This document shows, one piece after another, positions 32,989 through 41,849 of a stretch of 64,000 nucleotides of DNA. Position numbers and translations under genes: made by a program. The stretch comes from Castellaniella sp036379515 (GTDB lineage: Bacteria > Pseudomonadota > Gammaproteobacteria > Burkholderiales > Burkholderiaceae_B). The first letter of the stretch is position 1; each line of letters opens with the position of its first letter. Where the stretch lies: contig NZ_DASVGN010000027.1 in the NCBI RefSeq assembly GCF_036379515.1, positions 1 to 64,000 of the forward strand, read 5' to 3'. The notes beneath the pieces are model-generated. The model saw only the letters and a program-made list of their open reading frames with translations, had not been told where the DNA came from and searched no databases.

Positions 32989-33971
32989 AGCCACAAGTCA
33001 TTGCGTCTCTGGTCGCACTCGCCGTCATCGCGGCCCTGCCCGCCGTCGGCGGCTACCCGATCTTCATCATGAAGGTCATGTGCTATGCGCTCTTTGCCTG
33101 CGCCTTCAACCTGCTCCTGGGCTACACCGGGCTGCTGTCCTTCGGACATGCTGCCTTCGTAGGGCTGGCAGGCTACATGTGTGGCCTTGCGCTGACCACC
33201 TGGGCCTGGCCCACGCTGGGCGGACTGGTCTTCGGCACGGTCTGCGCCGCCTTGCTGGGCCTCGTCTTCGGCATTTTGTCCATTCGCCGCAGCGGCATCT
33301 ACTTCGCGATGATCACGCTGGCATTGGCGCAGATGCTGTTCTTCTACTTCTTGCAAGCGCACTTCACGGGCGGCGAAGACGGACTGCAAAATATCCCACG
33401 CGGCAGCCTCTTCGGGCTGGACCTGAGCAAGGACATCAACCTGTACTACGTCGTGCTGGTGATCTTTGCTGCGGGCTACGCACTCATCTGGCGCACCGTG
33501 CATTCTCCCTTCGGGCAGGCCTTGAAAGCCATCCGCGAAAACGAACCGCGCATGGTATCCCTGGGCTACGACGTGAACCGATTCAAACTGCTGGCCTTCG
33601 TGCTGTCGGCCGCACTGTGCGGGCTGGCAGGCGCCACAAAGTCATTGGTCTTCGTGTCGGCCACGCTTTCTGACGCCACCTGGCAGATGTCGGGCACGCT
33701 TATCCTCATGACCCTCATCGGCGGGGTAGGCACGCTGTCGGGGCCGGTGCTGGGCGCAATCATCTATGTCGCACTCGAAAACAAGGTGGGGGACCTGGGC
33801 CGCTTCCTGATGCAGGAAACCGGCATCCAGTGGTTCCGGGTGCTGGGCGAATCCGTCACGATCGTAATCGGGCTCATCTTCGTCATCTGTGTGCTGGCCT
33901 TCCGCCGCGGTATCGTGGGCGAATGGCTGCACTGGCGGCAAACGCGGGCTGCGCTCAAGACGCAGGGCTGA
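32985..33971 (+). CDS. HAAT ABC transporter permease, LivM type
   Basis: A 328-residue inner-membrane permease, partner of the LivH protein. The conserved LLLGYTGLLSFGHAAFVGLAGY segment (about 42-62) and the coupling region ALKAIRENEPRMVSLGYDV (about 176-194) are typical. Last gene of the operon; a clear terminator follows at 33986-34025. Confidence 0.93.
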   Translation: MKPQVIASLVALAVIAALPAVGGYPIFIMKVMCYALFACAFNLLLGYTGLLSFGHAAFVGLAGYMCGLALTTWAWPTLGGLVFGTVCAALLGLVFGILSIRRSGIYFAMITLALAQMLFFYFLQAHFTGGEDGLQNIPRGSLFGLDLSKDINLYYVVLVIFAAGYALIWRTVHSPFGQALKAIRENEPRMVSLGYDVNRFKLLAFVLSAALCGLAGATKSLVFVSATLSDATWQMSGTLILMTLIGGVGTLSGPVLGAIIYVALENKVGDLGRFLMQETGIQWFRVLGESVTIVIGLIFVICVLAFRRGIVGEWLHWRQTRAALKTQG

Positions 33972-33985
33972 GCCCTCATCGCACA

Positions 33986-34025
33986 GCGCCCATCCAGGAA
34001 CTCAGGATGGGCGCGCGCGTTTTCT
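33986..34025 (+). terminator. Rho-independent terminator of the first liv operon
   Basis: GCGCCCATCC (33986-33995) and GGATGGGCGC (34005-34014) form a perfect 10-bp stem with a 9-base loop, followed by GCGCGTTTTCT. Located between convergent livM and the next binding-protein gene. Confidence 0.8.
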
Positions 34026-34040
34026 AGGCTTGCAGACTCA

Positions 34041-35237
34041 TCATGAGTGCTTCACGAGCGGGCAGGCAGATTCCGACAGAGGGACGGACACCAGGCTGGC
34101 CGGCAGAGTGCGCAAAACCTTGTAGTAATCCCAAGGTCCCTTGGATTCAGCGGGCGTCTTGACCTGCACCAGATACATGTCGTGCGCCATCCAGCCATCG
34201 GCACGCACCTTGCCGTTGTGGGCGAAGAAATCGTTCACGGGGATTTCGCGCATCTTGGCAGCGACCGCACGGCCTTCAGTCGTCCCGGCTGCTTTGACGG
34301 CTTTCAAGTAGTGCAGCACAGACGAGTAGACACCGGCCTGGACCATGCCGGGTTCGCGGTGAGTCAGTTTTTCGAAACGCGCTGAAAACTTGCGGCTTGC
34401 TTCATCGCGATCCCAATAAAACGGCGTCGTCGCCACCAGCCCTTGCGCTTTGTCCAATCCTAGTGCGTGAACGTCACTGATGACGATACCCAGCGCAACG
34501 AGCTTCTGGCCCCCCTTGGTAATGCCAAACTCGGCCGCCTGCTTGATGCTGTTGCTGGTGTCAGCTCCTGCATTGGCCAGCGCAACGGCCTGAGCCTTGG
34601 ACGCCTGGGCCTGCAGCAGGAACGACGCAAAATCAGAAGCGCCGACAGGGTGAAAGACCTGACCCACGACTTTGCCGCCGTTCTTGTCCACCACCCTGGT
34701 CAAGTCAGCAGCCAACTGTTTGCCGTAGGCATAGTCTGCCCCCAGGATGAACCAAGACTTGGCGCCTTCCTTGACCAGGCCGGTGGCCGTGCCGACGGAA
34801 GCCGCGTAGGTGTCAAAAGCCCAATGAAAACCGGTCGGAGAACAGGCTTTACCGGTCAGCGCCGATGAAAAAGGTCCGGAGGCGATGGTTATCTTGTCTT
34901 TTTCCTGCGCCAGGCTCTGCACGGCCAGGGCCACGGCCGAGTTCGTCAGATCGGCGATCATCTCTACGTGATCCAGATCGAACCACTTGCGTGCGATCGC
35001 GGTACCCACGTCGGCCTTGTTCTGGTGATCTGCCGACAGGACCTCGATCTTGCGGCCCAGCACCTTGCCGCCAAAATCCTTGACGGCCATCTGTGCAGCC
35101 GTCACGGAAGTGACGCCGCCAAAATCGGAGTAAATGCCTGATTGATCGTTCAGCACCCCGATACGCAGAGGTTCGGCTGCGCCCGCCATGGTAGGCAGGG
35201 CTGCCGCAAGTGCAAGGCAAAGCAATAGCTTCTTCAT
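34041..35237 (-). CDS. HAAT ABC transporter periplasmic binding protein, paralogue
   Basis: A 398-residue Peripla_BP_6 protein with signal peptide MKKLLLCLALAAALPTMAGA (about 1-20). It resembles the binding protein at 30801-32012 through its whole length, pointing to an old duplication. It follows the second liv operon on the same strand but is separated from that operon's livF by 249 bp carrying two strong hairpins, so it is probably its own unit. It may widen the ligand range of either transporter. Confidence 0.9.
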   Translation of the reverse strand: MKKLLLCLALAAALPTMAGAAEPLRIGVLNDQSGIYSDFGGVTSVTAAQMAVKDFGGKVLGRKIEVLSADHQNKADVGTAIARKWFDLDHVEMIADLTNSAVALAVQSLAQEKDKITIASGPFSSALTGKACSPTGFHWAFDTYAASVGTATGLVKEGAKSWFILGADYAYGKQLAADLTRVVDKNGGKVVGQVFHPVGASDFASFLLQAQASKAQAVALANAGADTSNSIKQAAEFGITKGGQKLVALGIVISDVHALGLDKAQGLVATTPFYWDRDEASRKFSARFEKLTHREPGMVQAGVYSSVLHYLKAVKAAGTTEGRAVAAKMREIPVNDFFAHNGKVRADGWMAHDMYLVQVKTPAESKGPWDYYKVLRTLPASLVSVPLSESACPLVKHS

Positions 35238-35378
35238 GTGTTGTCTCCATCCTTTGTCGTTTTATGAGGGTCTTCCGCCGGTGCTCATGGCGTCTGCGGG
35301 TCCCCGATTCGAGGTTAGAGTTTGCTCGGTGAAGCTGTCAATTCGGAGTTACGTGCCGAGGAATCGTTTTCCTGCCCG

Positions 35379-35441
35379 CGGTCGGGCTTGCAGGCTTGGA
35401 GCATCTTGGGTCCTGCACCGTTGCCCACGGTCGGGCTTGCA
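35379..35441. repeat. Pair of 14-bp direct repeats
   Basis: CGGTCGGGCTTGCA occurs at 35379-35392 and again at 35428-35441, in the gap between livF and the downstream binding-protein gene. The second copy forms the left arm of the hairpin GGTCGGGC-TTGCAC-GCCCGACC (35429-35450). Origin and role unknown. Confidence 0.55.
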
Positions 35442-35450
35442 CGCCCGACC

Positions 35451-35503
35451 GGCTGGGCCGGCGTAAAGGAGTCCGCGGGGACTCCTTTACGTCCGGCCCA
35501 GCC
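35451..35503 (-). terminator. 24-bp hairpin spanning the livF stop codon
   Basis: Arms 35451-35474 and 35479-35503 pair over 24 bp with a single bulged base and a GCGG tetraloop. On the minus strand the right arm encodes the last residues GLGR-T and TAA stop of livF (stop at 35487), so the stem contains the end of the gene. It would be an efficient 3' stabiliser or terminator; there is no long U-run. A second hairpin (35429-35450) follows directly. Confidence 0.65.
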
Positions 35504-36233
35504 CCAAATAACTTTCGATTACTCGGGGGTTGTCGGCGAGGTCGGTGGCGGCGCCTTCGAGGATGAGTTCACCCGTTTCAAGCACATAGCCGCGATCGGC
35601 AACGTGCAACGCCGCACGGGCGTTTTGTTCCACTAGCAGAATCGATACCCCGGTGCTGCGCAGATGAGCGATGGTCTGAAAAATTTCGCGCACCACGCGT
35701 GGCGCAAGCCCAAGGCTGGGCTCATCAAGCATGAGCAGTGCCGGGCGAGCCATGAGCGCACGACCCACGGCCAGCATCTGGCGCTCACCGCCCGACAGCG
35801 TCCCGGCAGCCTGCTCCGCACGCTCTTTCAGCCTGGGGAACAACGCATAGACCTCGGTCAGCGTATCGCGCCATCCTTTGACACCGGCACGGTAGAGCCT
35901 GAATCCGCCCAGAAGCAGGTTGTCACGCACCGACATGCTGGCGAACAGCTCCCGCCGCTCGGGCACCAATGACATCCCACGACCGACTCGCCGCTCGATA
36001 TCCCAACCCTGCACATCCTGCCCCTGAAAAAGCACCGCCCCCCGGCTATGGCCGCGCTGAGGCAAGGCACCCATGATGGCGTTGAGCAGCGTGGATTTTC
36101 CGGCGCCATTCGCGCCGATGACGGTCACGATCTGCCCACGTTGAACTTCCAGGTTCAACGGGCTGAGCGCCAACACATTGCCGTAGTGGGCCGAAAGCGC
36201 CTGAACTGAAAGTAGTACGTCAGGATTATTCAT
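35487..36233 (-). CDS. HAAT ABC transporter ATP-binding protein, LivF type
   Basis: A 248-residue ATPase with canonical Walker A GANGAGKST (about 37-45), signature LSGGERQMLAVGRALM (about 144-159), Walker B LLMLDEPSLGLAP and VEQNARAAL. Last gene of the second liv operon; its start overlaps the livMG fusion stop by 8 bp. The stop lies within a strong hairpin. Unlike the LivF of the first operon, its Walker A Lys is intact. Confidence 0.93.
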   Translation of the reverse strand: MNNPDVLLSVQALSAHYGNVLALSPLNLEVQRGQIVTVIGANGAGKSTLLNAIMGALPQRGHSRGAVLFQGQDVQGWDIERRVGRGMSLVPERRELFASMSVRDNLLLGGFRLYRAGVKGWRDTLTEVYALFPRLKERAEQAAGTLSGGERQMLAVGRALMARPALLMLDEPSLGLAPRVVREIFQTIAHLRSTGVSILLVEQNARAALHVADRGYVLETGELILEGAATDLADNPRVIESYLGLGRT

Positions 36234-38019
36234 CGAGCCCCCCCAGATACGCCTCCAGAACGGCTGGATTCGACTGAATCTCCGCTGGCGCCCCTTCCGC
36301 CAGTCGTGTCCCGAAATCCATCACGAGCAAGTGGTCCGTGAGCTTCATGACAAAATCCATGTCGTGCTCCACGAGCAGCAGGCTCATGCCTTCGCGGCGC
36401 AGCTGATCCAGCACAGCCGACAAAGCCTGCTTCTCTTGGTAGCGCAGGCCGGCAGCAGGCTCGTCAAGCAGCAGGAGAATGGGATCACAGCACAAGGCGC
36501 GGGCTACTTCGACGATACGCTGGCGCCCCAAGGGCAGGCTGCCTGCCGCTTGCTGAGCGACATCGGCAAGCCCCACGCGCTCGAGTTGACGGGCTGCTTC
36601 GCGGCGCAGCGAAGCCTCGCCCGCCCGATCCAGGCGCAAGGCCGCCGCAACGACTCCAGCCTGCTCGCGCAAGTGCGCCCCCAGCATGACATTTTCGAGT
36701 ACGCTCATTTCAGGGAGCAACTGGACATGCTGGAAGCTGCGCGCAAGGCCGCGCTGCGCGATCTCGCGCGAGGAACAGCCGTCAATGGGCTGCCCCATGA
36801 AACGGACAGCCCCTGACGTCAGCGGCTGCACGCCACTGATCAAGTTGAAGGTAGTACTCTTGCCCGCGCCATTGGGGCCAATGAGCCCCATGATCTCGCC
36901 GGCTCGGAGCTCGAAGCTGATGTCATTCACCGCCACCAGCCCCCCGAACTCCTTACGGACGGCCTGGACCTGCAACACGGGCTCACCCACGGCAGGCAGA
37001 GCCCGGCGCGGCAGCTCTGCAGCCTGTGCAACGTCCGACTGGTTTCCACCAGAAGAGCCGAACGCTGCTCCGCCCAAGCGCTGCCAAGCCTGTGCCAGCA
37101 CGGGCCACAACCCATCACGCGCGAACTGCAACACCAGGATCATGAGCACACCAAAGGCCAGCATCTCGATGTTGACCGTACTGCCCACCAACGCGGGCAA
37201 CACGTTCTGAAGCTGGTCCTTGAGAATCAGGATCGCGGCGGCCCCGACCACGGCCCCCCAGACGCTGCCAGCACCACCCACCACCGCCATGAACAGGTAC
37301 TCAATGCCATATCCCAGGCCGAAGGGACTGGGGCTCACGGCGCGCTGCATGTGCGCATACAACCAGCCCGACAGCCCGCCCAACAAGGCCGCATAGACGA
37401 AGATCACAACCTTGTAGTGCTGCAGATCGACACCGAAAGACTCGGCCATGGCGCCGCTGCGCAAGGATCGAATTGCACGGCCCGCACGGGAATTCAGCAG
37501 GTTGTGCGTCGCCCACAGGGCCAACAGCAACGCGCCCCAGATCAGGCAGTACATGCTGGCGCTGGTTCCCAGAGACCAATGACCGATCGAAAGGGCTGGA
37601 ATGCCGGCGATGCCGTCATACCGGCCGAGAAAATCCAGATTGCCGTACAGGTAATACAGAGCCAGACACCAGGCCAACGTGCACAAGGGCAGATAGTGCC
37701 CCGAGAGACGCAGCGTAATGACCCCCAGCACGTACGCGACGACCCAGGTGAGTACCAAAGCAGCCAACAGCCCCACCCACGGCGACATGCCGCCCGCAGT
37801 GGTCACCCATGCTGTGGCATACGCACCCAGGCCCACAAACGCCGATTGGCCAAAGGACGTCAGCCCGCCCACGCCAGTAAGCAGCAGCAGACCCAGAACC
37901 ACCAGGCTGTAGAGCCCGATATAGTTCATCTGCGTGATCCAGAACCCTGACACACCTGGCACCCAGGGCAACAGGACCAAGGCCAGCACGACGACGACAA
38001 GAAGAAAACGCGGGCGCAT
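36226..38019 (-). CDS. Fused LivM permease - LivG ATPase of a HAAT ABC transporter
   Basis: A ~597-residue fusion. Residues ~1-310 are a LivM-type membrane domain (GLLLLTGVGGLTSFGQSAFVGLGAY; coupling segment IRSLRSGAMAESFGVDL). After a polar linker (about 315-345), residues ~345-597 are a LivG-type ATPase with Walker A GPNGAGKST, signature LPLGRQRIVEVARAL, Walker B LLLLDEPAAG and VEHDMDFV. Start chosen at ATG 38019 (MRPRFLLVVV), 4 bp after the livH stop with AGGA upstream; in-frame starts further up (38037, 38055) overlap livH. No stop or frameshift interrupts the junction. Confidence 0.92.
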   Translation of the reverse strand: MRPRFLLVVVVLALVLLPWVPGVSGFWITQMNYIGLYSLVVLGLLLLTGVGGLTSFGQSAFVGLGAYATAWVTTAGGMSPWVGLLAALVLTWVVAYVLGVITLRLSGHYLPLCTLAWCLALYYLYGNLDFLGRYDGIAGIPALSIGHWSLGTSASMYCLIWGALLLALWATHNLLNSRAGRAIRSLRSGAMAESFGVDLQHYKVVIFVYAALLGGLSGWLYAHMQRAVSPSPFGLGYGIEYLFMAVVGGAGSVWGAVVGAAAILILKDQLQNVLPALVGSTVNIEMLAFGVLMILVLQFARDGLWPVLAQAWQRLGGAAFGSSGGNQSDVAQAAELPRRALPAVGEPVLQVQAVRKEFGGLVAVNDISFELRAGEIMGLIGPNGAGKSTTFNLISGVQPLTSGAVRFMGQPIDGCSSREIAQRGLARSFQHVQLLPEMSVLENVMLGAHLREQAGVVAAALRLDRAGEASLRREAARQLERVGLADVAQQAAGSLPLGRQRIVEVARALCCDPILLLLDEPAAGLRYQEKQALSAVLDQLRREGMSLLLVEHDMDFVMKLTDHLLVMDFGTRLAEGAPAEIQSNPAVLEAYLGGLDE

Positions 38020-38023
38020 CGGC

Positions 38024-39061
38024 TCAGTCGTCCTCATCCAGGTGCACGCTGCCAAACGAGCGCCACAACAGCACGGGGATCACCAGGGTAAACACGATGG
38101 CTTCCTTGAAGGGGCTGGCCCAAAATGAGGAAAAGGATTCGAGCAGGCCCACGAACAAGGCACCAGCCGCCGCGATGGGATAGCTGACCAAGCCGCCAAA
38201 GATGGCCGCGACAAAGCCCTTGAGCCCAATCAAAAAGCCGGTGTCGTAATAAATGGTGGTGATGGCCGCAATCAGCATCCCTGAAAGCGCACCAATGGCG
38301 GCGGCCAGCGTGAACGTCAGCCCGCCCGCCACCCGGGTGCTGATTCCGACCAGCCGGGCTCCCCTCCGGTTCACGGCAGTGGCGCGCAGTGCCCGGCCAT
38401 AGAGCGTCTTGCTGAAAAACAACCACAGCCCGCCAATCAGAAGCACCGTGAGGATGAGCACCGCGAAGGTCTGCGCCGTCCAGCTGACCGGCCCGATCTG
38501 GATATTGCCCTCGACCAGCGCAGGTGTACGCCACCCTTCGGCACCAAAAAACAAGAGGCCCAAGCCTGTCAGCGCAAAGTGCACGGCCACCGAAATGATG
38601 AGCAACACCAGCACGCTGGCCTGTTCCACCGGCTGATAGACCAGGCGGTAGATCATGGGCCCCATGGGGACCACCAGAGCGAGTGCGAATACGACCTGAA
38701 GGAGCAGCGGGACGTGCGCCCCCGCCGCCCAAGGCGCCAGCAGCTCGAGCACGAGCGGCAGCACCAGCGCCCACATCAGCGTGCGCACGTAGCCACGCCA
38801 ATCGCGCGAACGCCAGGCTGGAGCAATCTCGACCAGGCACACCAGCACCCCCAGAATCACCAGCAGATGCGCTGTTCCAGGCACCTTGCCATTGGCCAGA
38901 AACGCCAGTGACAAGGCACCAAACGTGACGAACTCCCCTTGCGGGATGAAAATCACGCGCGTGACGAGGAACACCAGAACAAGTGCCAACCCCAGCAGGG
39001 CATAGATGGCGCCATTCAGGACACCATCCTGCAGCAGGATGAGCGCAATCGTCAGATCCAC
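38024..39061 (-). CDS. HAAT ABC transporter permease, LivH type
   Basis: About 345 residues with eight or more hydrophobic helices. GTG at 39061 (V-DLTIALILLQDGVLNGAIYALL) is the best start since relatives begin just before DLTIA; a TTG at 39079 would add six residues. The protein has a ~55-residue insertion (about 75-130, APAWRSRDWRGYVRTLMWAL) with extra hydrophobic segments relative to standard LivH. The C-terminal half has the normal RATAVNRRGARLVGIS coupling region. It lies 37 bp after the binding protein and 4 bp before the LivMG fusion. Confidence 0.9.
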   Translation of the reverse strand: MDLTIALILLQDGVLNGAIYALLGLALVLVFLVTRVIFIPQGEFVTFGALSLAFLANGKVPGTAHLLVILGVLVCLVEIAPAWRSRDWRGYVRTLMWALVLPLVLELLAPWAAGAHVPLLLQVVFALALVVPMGPMIYRLVYQPVEQASVLVLLIISVAVHFALTGLGLLFFGAEGWRTPALVEGNIQIGPVSWTAQTFAVLILTVLLIGGLWLFFSKTLYGRALRATAVNRRGARLVGISTRVAGGLTFTLAAAIGALSGMLIAAITTIYYDTGFLIGLKGFVAAIFGGLVSYPIAAAGALFVGLLESFSSFWASPFKEAIVFTLVIPVLLWRSFGSVHLDEDD

Positions 39062-39098
39062 CAGGACCTCGGCACGCAATCAGGCAGACAGTTCACGC

Positions 39099-40268
39099 TC
39101 ACAGATCCGGCTGGTAGACCCACTTGCCGTTCACCACCTTGACGATGACGCGGCCCCGCTTGTCCAGACCGGCGTGATCCGTGGGACTCATGTTGAACAC
39201 CCCTTGCGACGCCGAGAGCTCTTTGACGTTCTCAAGCGCAGTGCGCAGAGCCGACCGGAACTCTGGAGTCCCCGGCTTGGCACCAGTCTTCAGCGCGACC
39301 GGAATGGCGGCATTGATGAGCTGCCCGGCATCCCACATATGGCCACCGAACGTATTGAGCGACCCGGCACCATATTTGGCCTCGTAGGCATGAACATACG
39401 TCAGCGCAGTTTTCTTCACGGGATTGCTGTCAGGCAGCTGGCTCGCAACCAGCAGCGGCCCCGCCGGCAGGATCATGCCGTTGCAGGCCTTGCCACAGAC
39501 GCGCAACACGTCTTCATTGGCCGCACCGTGTGTCTGGTAGATCTGGCCCTTGTAGCCACGCTGGACCAACTCACGCTGAGGCAGCGCGGCTGGCGTGCCA
39601 GAAGCAGCAATCAGAATGCCGTCTGGATGCGCTGCCAGAAGCTTCAGAACTTGTCCTGTCACACTGGTGTCGGGACGAGCGAAACGTTCGGCAGTCACGA
39701 TCTTGATGCCCTTGGACGCACCCGCCGCCTTCATTTCCTGTAGCCAGCTGTCGCCGTAGGCATCGCTGAAGCCAATGAAACCCAGTGTCTTGATATGCTG
39801 CTTGGCCATGGCATCGGCCAAGGCATGTGCCATCAGCGCATCGTTTTGCGGGGTCTTGAACGCCCACTTGCGCGGACCGTCCACCGGTTCGACGATCTTC
39901 GCGCTGGCGGCCAGGCTGATCATGGGGGTGCCGGTCTCAGCCGCCACGTCCACCATGGCCAGCGATGCCGGAGTCACCGAAGAGCCCAGCACGACGTCAA
40001 CGTGATCGTCTGCCGTCAGCTTGCGAATGTTCTTGACCGCCTGCGTCGTATCGGTGGCATCGTCCAGCACGATGTACTGCACGGTTTCCCCACCGATTTT
40101 CTTGGGCAGGAGCGCGACTGTATTCTGTTCAGGAATGCCCAGCGAAGCGGCGGGTCCCGTGGCAGACACGGAAATGCCGACCTTCACCTGCGCGGACGCT
40201 GCCAGCGGAACGGCCGCCAGCAAGGCAGCGGCAACCAGCGTGCGACGAAATACACGATTCAACTGCAT
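39099..40268 (-). CDS. HAAT ABC transporter periplasmic binding protein (second operon)
   Basis: A 389-residue Peripla_BP_6 protein; the signal peptide ends at ASAQ (about 27). It has VKVGISVSATGPAASLGIPEQNTVAL and a single Cys pair VCGKACNG that could form a disulfide. First gene of SBP-livH-livMG-livF. It belongs to a different subgroup from the two paralogous binding proteins nearby, so the second transporter probably takes a different ligand. The 291-bp upstream region to msrB holds nothing else I can assign. Confidence 0.92.
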   Translation of the reverse strand: MQLNRVFRRTLVAAALLAAVPLAASAQVKVGISVSATGPAASLGIPEQNTVALLPKKIGGETVQYIVLDDATDTTQAVKNIRKLTADDHVDVVLGSSVTPASLAMVDVAAETGTPMISLAASAKIVEPVDGPRKWAFKTPQNDALMAHALADAMAKQHIKTLGFIGFSDAYGDSWLQEMKAAGASKGIKIVTAERFARPDTSVTGQVLKLLAAHPDGILIAASGTPAALPQRELVQRGYKGQIYQTHGAANEDVLRVCGKACNGMILPAGPLLVASQLPDSNPVKKTALTYVHAYEAKYGAGSLNTFGGHMWDAGQLINAAIPVALKTGAKPGTPEFRSALRTALENVKELSASQGVFNMSPTDHAGLDKRGRVIVKVVNGKWVYQPDL

Positions 40269-40559
40269 GATTTGTCTCCGTATGTGTTTGGGTGTTGAGT
40301 CCAGCCGTGCTCACGAACCCCAATATTCGGGCACTGTCCCATTTTGTGGCCGTATATTATCGCAGCACTGGCCATTTCGCTGTGTTCCGGGTATGCGGCC
40401 TGATGCCGGCGATCTCCTGCAAAGCCTCGCCCATTCAAGGATCAAACACTGGGGGAAACATGCAGATACACCTACCTGTTTCCGGTGGCAAAGTGCGCGC
40501 GCAGAAGCAGGTCAAGTCGTCTATCATAGAAGGATCTTTGACCTGATGATGGATTTGCT

Positions 40560-40955
40560 GTGGACAAGGTCACGCGCACGGACGCCCAATGGCGCGAACA
40601 ACTTTCCCCCGACGAATACGCAGTCGCACGACTGAAGAACACTGAACGCCCGTTCACGGGCCGGTACTGGGACAACACCCAGCAGGGTACCTATGTCTGC
40701 ATCTGCTGTGGCACGCCGCTCTTCGTATCGGACACCAAGTTTGACGCCGGCTGCGGATGGCCCAGCTATTTTGAGCCCATTGCGCCCGACCGCGTGCGCG
40801 AATTGCACGACACCAGCCACGGCATGGTCCGTACCGAAGTACTGTGCGCCCGTTGCGACGCCCATCTTGGGCACGTGTTCCACGACGGCCCCCCACCCAC
40901 CGGTTTACGCTACTGCATGAACTCCCTTTCCCTGAAATTCATCCCGGCCGAATGA
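40560..40955 (+). CDS. msrB: Peptide-methionine (R)-S-oxide reductase MsrB
   Basis: A 131-residue repair enzyme reducing methionine-R-sulfoxide. The catalytic Cys119 is in RYCMNSLSLKF; zinc is held by Cys47-x2-Cys50 and Cys96-x2-Cys99; GCGWPSYF is the substrate pocket. The start is GTG at 40560. It overlaps yciB by 4 bp (ATGA). Confidence 0.96.
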   Translation: MDKVTRTDAQWREQLSPDEYAVARLKNTERPFTGRYWDNTQQGTYVCICCGTPLFVSDTKFDAGCGWPSYFEPIAPDRVRELHDTSHGMVRTEVLCARCDAHLGHVFHDGPPPTGLRYCMNSLSLKFIPAE

Positions 40956-41524
40956 AAAAATTTCTGTTCGACCTCTTCCCGCTGATCCTGTTTTTTGTGG
41001 CCTTCAAGTTTGCTGACATTTATGTCGCAACGGGAGCGGCCATTGCTGCTGCCATCGTCCAGATTCTGTGGCTGAAGCTGACGGGCCGCACCATAGAAGC
41101 CACGCACTGGATCAACGTGACCGTCATCGTAGTGTTCGGCGGTGCGACGCTGCTGTTCCACGACGACACATTCATCAAGTGGAAGCCCACCGTGCTGTAT
41201 TGGCTCTTCGGCGGCATCTTGCTAGTGACCCGCTTGTTTATGGGCCGCAACCTGATGCGCAAACTCATGGGCGAAAAAATCGCGCTGCCCGAACGCGCCT
41301 GGAGCCGGCTCAACGACAGTTGGGCGGCGTTCTTCCTGGCCTCGGGGGTGCTGAACCTGTATGTGGCATTTTCAGGACGCTTCACCGAAGCCCAATGGGT
41401 GAATTTCAAGGTCTTCGGGCTGATGATCCTGCTGGTGCTTTTCGTCGTGGTGCAGTCGTTGTGGCTGGGACGCCACATCCAGGCTGAAGCCGAGGCGAGC
41501 TCATCGAGCGAGGACGCCACATGA
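40952..41524 (+). CDS. yciB: Inner-membrane septation protein A (YciB)
   Basis: A 190-residue membrane protein with five to six predicted helices. Start at ATG 40952 (MKKFLFDLFPLILFFVAF), overlapping msrB. The FDLFPLILFF, WINVTVIVVFGGATLLFHDDTFIKWKPT and NDSWAAFF segments are YciB signatures. The family affects septation and cell-envelope synthesis, with no defined activity. It overlaps bolA by 4 bp. Confidence 0.94.
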   Translation: MKKFLFDLFPLILFFVAFKFADIYVATGAAIAAAIVQILWLKLTGRTIEATHWINVTVIVVFGGATLLFHDDTFIKWKPTVLYWLFGGILLVTRLFMGRNLMRKLMGEKIALPERAWSRLNDSWAAFFLASGVLNLYVAFSGRFTEAQWVNFKVFGLMILLVLFVVVQSLWLGRHIQAEAEASSSSEDAT

Positions 41525-41841
41525 TGATTCCCGCCGAGCCTGGCGCCGTCACCACGGCTCCCGAACCAAATCCCGTCGATGCCACCGCCCTGGCAACGCA
41601 GCTGCAGCAACGTCTGCAGGCCCTGAACCCGACGCAGCTGGATGTCATCAATGAGTCGCATCTGCACGTGGGACACGCGGCCGCCCAAGGCGGCTGTCAT
41701 TTTCGTGTACGGCTCACCTGTGCGCAGTTTCAGGGACTCGGAACGCTTGCACGCCATCGCCTTGTGTATGATTGCGTGCGGGATCTGATGCCCCATCCGA
41801 TTCACGCTCTGGCCATCGAGGCCAGCACACCTTCAACCTGA
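41521..41841 (+). CDS. bolA: BolA family protein
   Basis: A 106-residue protein. The core (about 25-100) has INESHLHVGHAAAQGGCHFRV and LARHRLVYDCVRDLM of the BolA/KH-like fold; His47 and His51-type residues are candidates for Fe-S sharing with monothiol glutaredoxins. It begins within the yciB stop (ATGA) and ends 8 bp before the parvulin gene. Confidence 0.92.
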   Translation: MMIPAEPGAVTTAPEPNPVDATALATQLQQRLQALNPTQLDVINESHLHVGHAAAQGGCHFRVRLTCAQFQGLGTLARHRLVYDCVRDLMPHPIHALAIEASTPST

Positions 41842-41849
41842 GGAATTTC

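Noticed and set aside
40269..40559. Possible small gene or RNA between the binding-protein gene and msrB
   Set aside because: No open frame with a ribosome-binding site and no convincing hairpin plus T-run; left as promoter space.
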